Below, piece after piece: positions 25,524 to 32,759 of a stretch of DNA of 41,182 bases (positions are counted from its first letter, which is position 1; each line of letters starts with the position of its first letter). The translations under genes were made by a program, and so were the position numbers. This DNA comes from Bacteroides caecigallinarum (GTDB taxonomy: Bacteria > Bacteroidota > Bacteroidia > Bacteroidales > Bacteroidaceae): positions 1 to 41,182 of the forward strand of contig NZ_JADYTF010000018.1 of NCBI RefSeq assembly GCF_021530995.1. The letters run 5' to 3'. The notes under the pieces were generated by a model. The model was not told where the DNA came from, did not search any database, and saw nothing but the letters and a program-made list of their open reading frames with translations.

Positions 25524-27395
25524 ATGGAATTTAAGTACGACGTTATTGTAATCGGTGCCGGTCATGCAGGTTGTGAAGCTGCTGCGGCAGCAGCCAATCT
25601 TGGATCCAAGACATGTCTTATAACAATGGACATGAACAAGATTGCACAGATGAGCTGCAACCCTGCGGTAGGTGGTATTGCAAAGGGACAGATAGTAAGA
25701 GAGATTGACGCATTGGGCGGATACATGGGATTGGTGACAGACAAGACTGCCATACAGTTCCGTATGCTGAACCGCTCGAAAGGTCCTGCCATGTGGAGCC
25801 CACGCGCACAGTGCGACAGAGGTAAGTTCATATGGGCATGGAGAGAAATTCTCGAGAACATTCCTAACCTGCATATATGGCAGGACACTGTGGAAGAACT
25901 TATAATCGAGAACGGGGAAATTAAAGGTCTGACAACTTGTTGGGGTGTGACATTCTATGCCAAATGTATTGTTCTCACAGCAGGAACTTTCCTCAACGGA
26001 CTTATGCACATAGGACGCAAGATGCTTGCCGGAGGACGTTGCGCAGAGCCTGCTTCTTATCATCTTACAGAGTCTATAACCAGACATGGTATCACTGCCG
26101 GAAGAATGAAAACAGGAACACCGGTGAGAATTGACGCAAGAAGCGTACACTTCGACCTCATGGAGCCGCAGGACGGCGAGAATGATTTCCACAGATTTTC
26201 ATTCATCAGCAAACCAAGAGAGCTTAAACAACTTCAGTGCTGGACTTGTTTTACTAACGAAGAGGTTCATGCCACACTGAGAAACGGACTGGCGGACTCC
26301 CCTCTTTACAACGGACAAATCCAGAGTATAGGCCCTCGCTACTGCCCGAGTATAGAAACGAAAATCGTAACTTTCCCGGACAAACCGCAGCATCAGCTTT
26401 TCCTGGAACCGGAAGGAGAAACAACACAGGAACTTTACCTCAACGGGTTCTCCTCTTCCCTACCTATGGACATCCAGCTTGAGGCTCTGAAGAAGATTCC
26501 TTGCTTTAAGGATGTGGTGCTTTACCGCTCGGGTTATGCCATAGAATACGACTACTTCGACCCTACCCAACTCAAGCATACGCTCGAATCGAAGATTGTC
26601 AAGAACCTGTTCTTTGCAGGTCAGGTGAACGGTACTACCGGTTACGAGGAAGCAGGCGGTCAGGGTATCATTGCAGGTATTAATGCTCATATCAACTGCC
26701 ATGGCGGAGAGCCTTTCGTTCTGGGAAGAGACGAAGCTTATATCGGCGTACTTATAGACGACCTTGTAACAAAAGGAGTGGACGAGCCTTACCGTATGTT
26801 TACTTCGAGAGCAGAATACAGAATCTTGCTGAGACAGGATGATGCCGACTTCAGGCTTACAGAAAAAGCATACAAGCTCGGTCTTGCAAAACAGGACAGA
26901 TACGACATCCTCTGCAAGAAGCGTGAAGAGATAGAGAAGATTGTAGAATTCACTAAGACCTACTCTATCAAGGCCGACAAGATAAACGACGGACTGGAAG
27001 CATTAGGAACAGCAAGACTGGTTCACGGATGCAAGCTCATCGATCTGATAAGTCGCCCACAAATTACGATAGAGAACATCGCTCCTCTTGTACCTGCATT
27101 TAAGGCTGTACTCGACAGAATAGAGGACCGCAAGGAAGAGATTATTGAGGCTGCCGAAGTACAAATCAAGTACAAGGGATACATAGACCGCGAGAGAATG
27201 ATAGCCGACAAAATACACCGTCTGGAGTCAATCAAGATAAAGGGTAAGTTCGACTATGACACACTCCAGTCTCTATCTACAGAGGCTAGACAGAAGCTAA
27301 AGAAGATAGACCCTGAGACATTGGCACAGGCTAGCCGAATACCGGGTATATCCCCTAGCGACATCAACGTGCTGTTGGTGCTGATGGGACGATAA
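25524..27395 (+). CDS. mnmG: tRNA uridine-5-carboxymethylaminomethyl modification enzyme MnmG (GidA)
   Basis: With MnmE, installs the carboxymethylaminomethyl group at U34 of certain tRNAs, using FAD and methylene-tetrahydrofolate. The FAD-binding motif VIVIGAGHAGCEAA begins at residue 7, followed by the family motifs SCNPAVGGIAKGQIVREIDALGG, AMWSPRAQCDR and LTAGTFLNG (each seen in full). The redox Cys in CNPAVGG is present, and GYEEAGGQG binds FAD later. From 25524 the length is 623 residues, close to E. coli (629). The upstream ATG at 25458 would add 22 low-complexity residues not seen in the family and would precede the promoter box. A parS-like site follows 5 bp after the stop. Confidence 0.97.
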   Translation: MEFKYDVIVIGAGHAGCEAAAAAANLGSKTCLITMDMNKIAQMSCNPAVGGIAKGQIVREIDALGGYMGLVTDKTAIQFRMLNRSKGPAMWSPRAQCDRGKFIWAWREILENIPNLHIWQDTVEELIIENGEIKGLTTCWGVTFYAKCIVLTAGTFLNGLMHIGRKMLAGGRCAEPASYHLTESITRHGITAGRMKTGTPVRIDARSVHFDLMEPQDGENDFHRFSFISKPRELKQLQCWTCFTNEEVHATLRNGLADSPLYNGQIQSIGPRYCPSIETKIVTFPDKPQHQLFLEPEGETTQELYLNGFSSSLPMDIQLEALKKIPCFKDVVLYRSGYAIEYDYFDPTQLKHTLESKIVKNLFFAGQVNGTTGYEEAGGQGIIAGINAHINCHGGEPFVLGRDEAYIGVLIDDLVTKGVDEPYRMFTSRAEYRILLRQDDADFRLTEKAYKLGLAKQDRYDILCKKREEIEKIVEFTKTYSIKADKINDGLEALGTARLVHGCKLIDLISRPQITIENIAPLVPAFKAVLDRIEDRKEEIIEAAEVQIKYKGYIDRERMIADKIHRLESIKIKGKFDYDTLQSLSTEARQKLKKIDPETLAQASRIPGISPSDINVLLVLMGR

Positions 27396-27400
27396 AGCTA

Positions 27401-27416
27401 TGTTTCACGTGAAACA
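27401..27416. promoter_or_regulatory. parS chromosome-partition site (ParB/Spo0J binding)
   Basis: TGTTTCACGTGAAACA is a perfect 16-bp palindrome that fits the bacterial parS consensus TGTTNCACGTGAAACA. It lies between mnmG and apt. The parS sites of many bacteria cluster near the replication origin and gidA/mnmG is often origin-proximal, so this suggests the window lies in the origin half. No parA or parB gene is present in the window. Confidence 0.88.
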
Positions 27417-27461
27417 ATTTGTTTAACGAATACTTGTAAACCGCTGTAAATAAAGCTATAT

Positions 27462-27504
27462 ACCCTTAAAGTCGAAAGTAAACTTAATGTAAAACTTTAA
27501 GGGT
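27462..27504 (+). other. Hairpin in the mnmG-apt intergenic region
   Basis: ACCCTTAAAGT (27462-27472) pairs perfectly with 27494-27504 across a 21-nt loop that itself holds AAGT/ACTT. It ends 23 bp before the apt start codon, too close for a simple terminator without an additional promoter. It may be a leader element of the apt operon or a terminator for mnmG. Confidence 0.5.
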
Positions 27505-27527
27505 TGAACAAATAAAAAGACAAAGTA

Positions 27528-28052
27528 ATGAACAAAGAAACTTTAAGAAAGAACCTTCGTGAGATTCCAGATTTTCCCAAGCCGGGAATTCTGTTTTATG
27601 ACGTAACTACCCTATTCAAGAACAGTGAGTGCCTTAGCGGCCTGATAGATGAACTGTACGAAATGTATAAGGATAAAGGCATCACAAAAGTGATAGGTAT
27701 TGAATCAAGAGGATTTATCCTTGGCGGTGCCCTGGCGGCAAGACTTGGTGCCGGTTTTATCATGGCTCGCAAGCCTGGAAAGCTACCGGCAGAAGTAATA
27801 GAAGAAACTTACGAAAAGGAATACGGAACTGATACAATCCAGCTTCATAAGGATGCCATCAGCGAAGACGATGTGGTATTGCTTCACGACGACCTTCTTG
27901 CAACAGGTGGAACTATGGCAGCTACACACAGACTGGTTAAGAAAGCTGGAGCAAAAGAGACATACATCAACTTCGTTATAGAGCTGAAAGATCTTAAAGG
28001 AAGAAAGGCCTTCCCTTCTGATGTTGACGTCACAACGATACTTGAACTCTAA
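27528..28052 (+). CDS. apt: Adenine phosphoribosyltransferase
   Basis: Purine salvage enzyme that converts adenine and PRPP to AMP. At 174 residues it has the usual length. Start region motifs IPDFPKPGILFYDVTTLF and the GIESRGFILGGALAARLG segment are typical of the family. The PRPP-binding loop is VVLLHDDLLATGGTMAA at about 112-128, where most members have DDLLATGGT. It is the first gene of a tight cluster, with uvrC 17 bp downstream. Confidence 0.96.
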   Translation: MNKETLRKNLREIPDFPKPGILFYDVTTLFKNSECLSGLIDELYEMYKDKGITKVIGIESRGFILGGALAARLGAGFIMARKPGKLPAEVIEETYEKEYGTDTIQLHKDAISEDDVVLLHDDLLATGGTMAATHRLVKKAGAKETYINFVIELKDLKGRKAFPSDVDVTTILEL

Positions 28053-28069
28053 ATCATTTCTTAGCAATA

Positions 28070-29896
28070 ATGGATTCGAAAGAGGAACTTAAAACCAGCG
28101 ATTATCTTAGAGGAATTGTCTTGAACCTGCCGGACAGTCCGGGGATTTATCAGTACCTGAATACTGAGGGGACTATCATTTATGTGGGCAAGGCAAAGAA
28201 TCTGAAGAGACGTGTATATTCGTATTTTGCAAAGGAACACCAATCGGCAAAGACAAGGATTCTGGTAAGCAAAATTGCGGATATTAAATATATCGTGGTA
28301 AACTCTGAGGAGGATGCGTTATTGCTGGAAAATAACCTGATCAAAAAATATAAGCCACGATACAACGTACTGCTTAAAGACGACAAGAGCTACCCTTCTA
28401 TCTGCATCAGCAACGAGTATTTTCCACGTGTTTTCAAGACAAGAAAGATAATCAGAAAAGAAGGTACCTACTTCGGTCCGTACAGCCACGTTCCTTCGAT
28501 GATGGCTGTACTTGAGCTAATAAAGAAACTCTACAATCTGAGAACATGCCATCTGGCTCTTACACCAGAAAACATATCGCAAGGTAAATTCAAGGTTTGT
28601 CTGGAATATCATATCAAGAACTGCAAAGGACCATGTATAGGACTCCAAAGCCATGAAGAATACATGAAGCAGATAGCCGAGATAAAAGAGATTCTGAAGG
28701 GCAATACGCGCATCATAAGCGATATGCTGATGGACGAGATGCAGAAGCTGGCAAGCGAACTTAAGTTTGAAGAGGCGCATAAGATTAAGCTGAAATACGA
28801 CCTTGTGGAAAGCTACAGATCGAAGAGCGAGGTGGTCAGTTCGGTACTTCACAACATCGATGTATTCTCTATAGAGACTGACGAGGGAGTGGCATATATC
28901 AACTATCTGCACATCACGAACGGATGCATAAACCAGGCCTTCACATTCGAATATAAAGTGCGAATGAACGAAACAAAGGAAGAACTTCTGCAGTTGGGCA
29001 TTGTGGAGATGCGCGAAAGATATCAGAGTAAATCGAAAGAGATAATCGTTCCGTTCGAACTGGATATGGAAATGAACGGAGTGACATTCACAGTACCACA
29101 AAGAGGCGACAAAAAACATCTTCTGGAACTGTCTATACTGAACGTAAAGCAGTATAAGGTAGACCGCCTGAAACAGGCAGAAAAGCTTAATCCGGAACAG
29201 AGAAGCGTAAGGCTGATGAAGGAAATTCAGGAGCAGCTTCATCTGGAGAAAATGCCTGTCCACATAGAATGTTTCGATAACTCGAATATTCAGGGTTCGG
29301 ACGCTGTAGCAGCCTGTGTGGTTTTCAAGAAAGCAAAACCGAGCAAAAAGGATTACAGGAAATACATAATAAAAACCGTAGAAGGGCCGGACGATTATGC
29401 TTCGATGCAAGAAGTAGTGAGACGAAGATATACACGTATATTGAACGAGCAAGGCGAAATGCCGGACGTTATTCTGACAGACGGTGGAAAAGGACAGATG
29501 GAGGTTGTAAGACAAGTGATAGAAGACGAACTTCACCTCAGCATTCCAATTGTGGGACTGGCAAAAGATAACCGTCACAGGACATCTGAAGTACTTGCAG
29601 GATTTCCACCGCAGACCATAGGAATAAAGCAGGGAACTCCCCTATTCCATCTGCTTGAGAACATTCAGGACGAAGTGCACAGATTTGCCATCACCTTCCA
29701 TCGCGACAAGAGAAGCAAGAGCCAGATAGCATCGGCACTGGACAACATCAAAGGTATCGGAGAGAAAAAGAAAACGGCGCTTCTGAAGGCTTTTAAGAGC
29801 GTCAGACGAATAAAGGAAGCCAGCATAGAGGAATTATCCAAAGTGGTGGGAGAAGCCTCTGCAAAGGCCGTAAAAGAGGAATTAAACAAGGAATAA
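28070..29896 (+). CDS. uvrC: UvrABC excinuclease subunit C
   Basis: Nuclease of nucleotide excision repair that makes both incisions around a lesion. The N-terminal GIY-YIG domain (PGIYQYLNTEGTIIYVGKAK, residues ~23-42) carries the 3' nuclease. A UVR coiled-coil domain around 204-238 contacts UvrB, the RNase H-like 5' nuclease domain includes IECFDNSNIQG and LTDGGKGQ, and a helix-hairpin-helix ends the protein (NIKGIGEKKKTALLKAF near 560). The 608 residues match the normal length. It lies 17 bp after apt and 12 bp before dtd in an apparent operon. Confidence 0.97.
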   Translation: MDSKEELKTSDYLRGIVLNLPDSPGIYQYLNTEGTIIYVGKAKNLKRRVYSYFAKEHQSAKTRILVSKIADIKYIVVNSEEDALLLENNLIKKYKPRYNVLLKDDKSYPSICISNEYFPRVFKTRKIIRKEGTYFGPYSHVPSMMAVLELIKKLYNLRTCHLALTPENISQGKFKVCLEYHIKNCKGPCIGLQSHEEYMKQIAEIKEILKGNTRIISDMLMDEMQKLASELKFEEAHKIKLKYDLVESYRSKSEVVSSVLHNIDVFSIETDEGVAYINYLHITNGCINQAFTFEYKVRMNETKEELLQLGIVEMRERYQSKSKEIIVPFELDMEMNGVTFTVPQRGDKKHLLELSILNVKQYKVDRLKQAEKLNPEQRSVRLMKEIQEQLHLEKMPVHIECFDNSNIQGSDAVAACVVFKKAKPSKKDYRKYIIKTVEGPDDYASMQEVVRRRYTRILNEQGEMPDVILTDGGKGQMEVVRQVIEDELHLSIPIVGLAKDNRHRTSEVLAGFPPQTIGIKQGTPLFHLLENIQDEVHRFAITFHRDKRSKSQIASALDNIKGIGEKKKTALLKAFKSVRRIKEASIEELSKVVGEASAKAVKEELNKE

Positions 29897-29908
29897 TTTT
29901 ATCAGAAT

Positions 29909-30361
29909 ATGAGATTAGTTATACAGAGGGTAAGCCATGCGTCGGTAACCATAAACGGTGTTTGCAAATCGGCTATCAAAGAGGGTTTCATGATACTCGT
30001 AGGGATTGAGGAAGCCGACACAAAAGAGGATGCCGACTGGCTGTGCAAAAAGGTTATCGGACTTAGAGTGTTCGACGACGAGAACGGAGTAATGAACAAA
30101 TCCATAATGGACGTAAACGGCGAAATTCTTATCGTCAGCCAGTTCACACTGATGGCTTCTACAAAGAAAGGAAACAGACCGTCGTACATAAGAGCTGCCG
30201 GACATGAGACCGCTATCCCACTCTATGAATACTTCTGCAGCGAAGTAAGCAAGGCATTGGGCAAGGAAGTAGGTACCGGTGAATTCGGAGCAGACATGAA
30301 AGTAGAGCTGCTTAACAACGGTCCAGTAACAATATGGATGGACACTAAAAATAAGGAATAA
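29909..30361 (+). CDS. dtd: D-aminoacyl-tRNA deacylase
   Basis: Removes wrongly attached D-amino acids (and glycine on tRNA-Ala) from tRNA. The protein is 150 residues, as usual for DTD. Family motifs are MRLVIQRVSHASVTI at the N-terminus, LIVSQFTLMA holding the active-site region at about 76-85, GNRPSYIRAA, and the NNGPVTIWMDT Gly-cisPro-like motif near the C-terminus. It is followed 2 bp later by the MazG-like gene. Confidence 0.96.
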   Translation: MRLVIQRVSHASVTINGVCKSAIKEGFMILVGIEEADTKEDADWLCKKVIGLRVFDDENGVMNKSIMDVNGEILIVSQFTLMASTKKGNRPSYIRAAGHETAIPLYEYFCSEVSKALGKEVGTGEFGADMKVELLNNGPVTIWMDTKNKE

Positions 30362-30363
30362 TT

Positions 30364-30684
30364 ATGACACTTGAAGAGGCTCAAAAGACAGTTGACAACT
30401 GGATTAAGGAATACGGGGTTAGGTACTTCAGCGAACTTACCAACATGGCAGTATTGACTGAAGAAGTAGGTGAACTCGCCAGAGTGATGTCAAGAAAATA
30501 CGGTGACCAGTCATTCAAGGAAGGAGAAAACCAGGACCCGGCAGACGAAATGGCCGATGTTCTTTGGGTACTTCTCTGTCTGGCAAACCAGACAGGGGTG
30601 AACCTTACGGAAGCATTCAAAAAGAACATCGAGAAAAAAACTTCAAGAGATAAAGACAGACATAAAAACAATCCAAAACTATAA
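30364..30684 (+). CDS. MazG-like nucleotide pyrophosphohydrolase
   Basis: Small all-alpha NTP pyrophosphatase, probably a house-cleaning enzyme that removes unwanted nucleotides. The metal-binding pattern LTEEVGELARVMSR (residues ~36-49) and DPADEMADVLWVLLCLAN (~59-76) gives the EExxE...ExxD arrangement of the MazG superfamily. At 106 residues it is a single-domain form. The stop and the deoC start overlap by one base (TAATG), so translation is likely coupled. Substrate is not known. Confidence 0.9.
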   Translation: MTLEEAQKTVDNWIKEYGVRYFSELTNMAVLTEEVGELARVMSRKYGDQSFKEGENQDPADEMADVLWVLLCLANQTGVNLTEAFKKNIEKKTSRDKDRHKNNPKL

Positions 30685-31646
30685 TGCTTATGAGTTACAA
30701 CGAAGAAAACATCTACGATTTTGAACAGGAACATGACCACGAGCATGAACATGAAATGCCTGCAGGTGATAAATACACTGAGGCACTGAACAAGTATAAC
30801 ACCGCCATAAAAGACGATGAAATAACCTATGCAACGGATAATATTCTGAATAAATATCTTCATGAGAACAACACAAAAGATGTAAAGAAATTTTTATTCA
30901 ATTGCATTGATCTTACAAGTCTGAAATGTACAGACAGCGAAGAAAGCATACTTAAATTTACAGAGAAAGTAAACGAGTTTGCGGACAAGTATCCCGACCT
31001 GAAAAATGTTGCCGCAATCTGTGTTTACCCTAATATGGCAGAGATCGTGAACGACGCTCTGGAGGCAGACGACGTCAAGATAGCATGCGTGTCAGGAGGC
31101 TTCCCGTCATCACAGACATTCACCGAAGTCAAAGTAGCCGAAACAGCCATGGCTATACATGCAGGCGCCGACGAGATAGATATCGTTATGCCGGTAGGCA
31201 AATTCCTTAGCGGAGATTACGAGGGAATGTGCGACGAAATAGAGGAGCTGAAAGCTGTTTGTGGAGACAAAACTCTGAAAGTTATACTTGAAACAGGTGT
31301 ACTGGGAAGCGCTTCAAACATAAAGAAAGCTTCTATCCTGGCGATGTATGCAGGTGCTGACTTCATCAAGACTTCTACCGGAAAGGAAAGCATAGGAGCA
31401 ACTCTAGAGGCTGCTTTTATAATGTGTAAGGCAATAAAGGAATACTTCCTTGAAACAGGAATAAAGATCGGTTTTAAAGCTGCCGGAGGTATCAATACAG
31501 TGGAAGATGCCTTGAAATATTATACAATAGCCAAAGAAGTACTTGGAGAAGAATGGCTGAACGATGGACTATTCCGCATCGGAACAAGTCGTCTTGCAAA
31601 CCTTTTGCTTTCGGACATAACAGGTGAAGACATCAAGTTCTTCTAA
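30684..31646 (+). CDS. deoC: Deoxyribose-phosphate aldolase with acidic, His-rich N-terminal extension
   Basis: Cleaves 2-deoxyribose-5-phosphate to glyceraldehyde-3-phosphate and acetaldehyde in deoxynucleoside salvage. The Schiff-base lysine is Lys229 (DFIKTSTGK) and the second active-site lysine is Lys265 (GFKAAGG); IDLTSLK, ADEIDIVMPVG and VILETG motifs are present. Before the catalytic core is an N-terminal stretch rich in Glu, His and Asp (DHEHEHE at about 18-24). The total length of 320 exceeds the short DeoC type (about 220-260). A second ATG two codons later (30690) is also possible. It is the last gene of the apt cluster, followed by a strong terminator. Confidence 0.95.
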   Translation: MLMSYNEENIYDFEQEHDHEHEHEMPAGDKYTEALNKYNTAIKDDEITYATDNILNKYLHENNTKDVKKFLFNCIDLTSLKCTDSEESILKFTEKVNEFADKYPDLKNVAAICVYPNMAEIVNDALEADDVKIACVSGGFPSSQTFTEVKVAETAMAIHAGADEIDIVMPVGKFLSGDYEGMCDEIEELKAVCGDKTLKVILETGVLGSASNIKKASILAMYAGADFIKTSTGKESIGATLEAAFIMCKAIKEYFLETGIKIGFKAAGGINTVEDALKYYTIAKEVLGEEWLNDGLFRIGTSRLANLLLSDITGEDIKFF

Positions 31647-31664
31647 ATAAATCTACATAAAACG

Positions 31665-31692
31665 AAAAAGGACGGTTTCCCGTCCTTTTTTT
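31665..31692. terminator. Bidirectional intrinsic terminator between deoC and the polyprenyl synthase gene
   Basis: AAAAA-GGACGG, loop TTTC, CCGTCC-TTTTTTT: a compact GC stem with A-tract on one side and T-tract on the other, so it can work in both directions. It touches the stop codon of the minus-strand gene at 31691. Confidence 0.92.
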
Positions 31693-32665
31693 ATTTCTTT
31701 CTGTCAATTACATAATCAATATAAGCAGTCAATGCAAGCCTTATATCCTGTGGTATATATTCAGGCAATAAGTCTAGCGCCTTGTTCCTGTAGTCACGCA
31801 TAACCTTATCGGCATACTCTATCCCACCCTCTTTTTTAACCGTCTCAACAAACGACAGGATTTCGTCTTTGGTGGCATTCATTCCTCTTATGCGCAAGGC
31901 CAAAGCATTCAAGGCTTCATCATTCATCTTATTCAGGACATATATTGCAGGCAGGGTAAGTTTTCCTTCAACCATATCGTTTCCGGTAGGCTTTCCTATG
32001 TTTTCATCTTCAAAATAATCAAAGATATCATCCTTTATCTGAAATGCAATACCAAGCATCTCTCCGAATGATGCCGCACTTTTAACCTCTTTTTCCGATG
32101 CTCCTACAGCAACTGCTCCACACTCTGCAGCAGCGGCAAACAACGCCGCAGTTTTTCTGCGTATTACATTGAAATAATCTTCTTCTGAAAATTCCTTGTT
32201 CGAAAGATTGGCCAACTGTATCACCTCACCCAAAGAAAGATCCTGACCAAGATCGGACACCAGTTCAACCAGCTTTATGTTTTTGGTCAATGAGGCATGT
32301 TTCAAACAAGTAGCCAGGATATAATCGCCAACCAGAACCGAAAGCTTGTTATTATAAACAGCATTTACAGACTGCTGTCCCCTTCGTTCACTACTCTCAT
32401 CCACCACATCATCATGAACAAGACTTGCCGTATGAAGCAATTCAAGCGACAGAGCTACATGCCTTACCGAATCATCTATAACGCCATAAGCTTTGGCAAC
32501 AAGCATAACCAATATCGGTCTCATCATCTTGCCACTCCTTTTCTTTATATATGCAAGCACATTGTCAAGAAGCGGATTATCACTCTTTAATGACGAAACG
32601 AATAGCTCTCTGAAAGCCTCCAACTCATTTGTAATAGGTTGTTTTATTATATCTACTGTGTTCAT
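31691..32665 (-). CDS. All-trans polyprenyl diphosphate synthase
   Basis: Condenses isopentenyl diphosphate units to a long prenyl diphosphate, probably the octaprenyl-type side chain of menaquinone. The first Asp-rich motif is HDDVVDES and the second is QIKDDIFDYFEDE; GKPTGNDMVEGKLTLP is also typical. The protein is 324 residues from the ATG at 32665, like other IspB/HepT-type enzymes. An in-frame ATG at 32743 lies upstream of the promoter box at 32684-32691 and adds non-homologous hydrophobic residues, so it was not chosen. It is divergent from polA. The chain length of the product cannot be judged from the sequence alone. Confidence 0.93.
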   Translation of the reverse strand: MNTVDIIKQPITNELEAFRELFVSSLKSDNPLLDNVLAYIKKRSGKMMRPILVMLVAKAYGVIDDSVRHVALSLELLHTASLVHDDVVDESSERRGQQSVNAVYNNKLSVLVGDYILATCLKHASLTKNIKLVELVSDLGQDLSLGEVIQLANLSNKEFSEEDYFNVIRRKTAALFAAAAECGAVAVGASEKEVKSAASFGEMLGIAFQIKDDIFDYFEDENIGKPTGNDMVEGKLTLPAIYVLNKMNDEALNALALRIRGMNATKDEILSFVETVKKEGGIEYADKVMRDYRNKALDLLPEYIPQDIRLALTAYIDYVIDRKK

Positions 32666-32683
32666 CGGGAATAAATTAGCGTA

Positions 32684-32691
32684 CAAAAGTA
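32684..32691 (-). promoter_or_regulatory. Promoter -7 element for the polyprenyl synthase gene
   Basis: On the minus strand TACTTTTG matches TAnnTTTG, 18 bp upstream of the chosen start, which favours 32665 over 32743 as translation start. Confidence 0.5.
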
Positions 32692-32722
32692 ATAATAAAA
32701 CGGGGAATACGGTATTTTTTTG

Positions 32723-32730
32723 TACTTTTA
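32723..32730 (+). promoter_or_regulatory. Possible promoter -7 element for polA
   Basis: TACTTTTA fits seven of the eight positions of TAnnTTTG and is 29 bp before the polA start. This is a weak assignment. Confidence 0.3.
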
Positions 32731-32759
32731 CATGAAATTTCATTATTAATTCACACTAT

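Noticed and set aside
28517-29578. Minus-strand open frame of 353 codons inside uvrC
   Set aside because: The plus strand encodes all UvrC domains. The antisense product is rich in Phe, His and Cys with no family motif, as expected for a shadow frame.
32666-32743. Upstream in-frame ATG for the polyprenyl synthase gene
   Set aside because: The extra 26 residues are hydrophobic and non-homologous and would span the likely promoter at 32684-32691.
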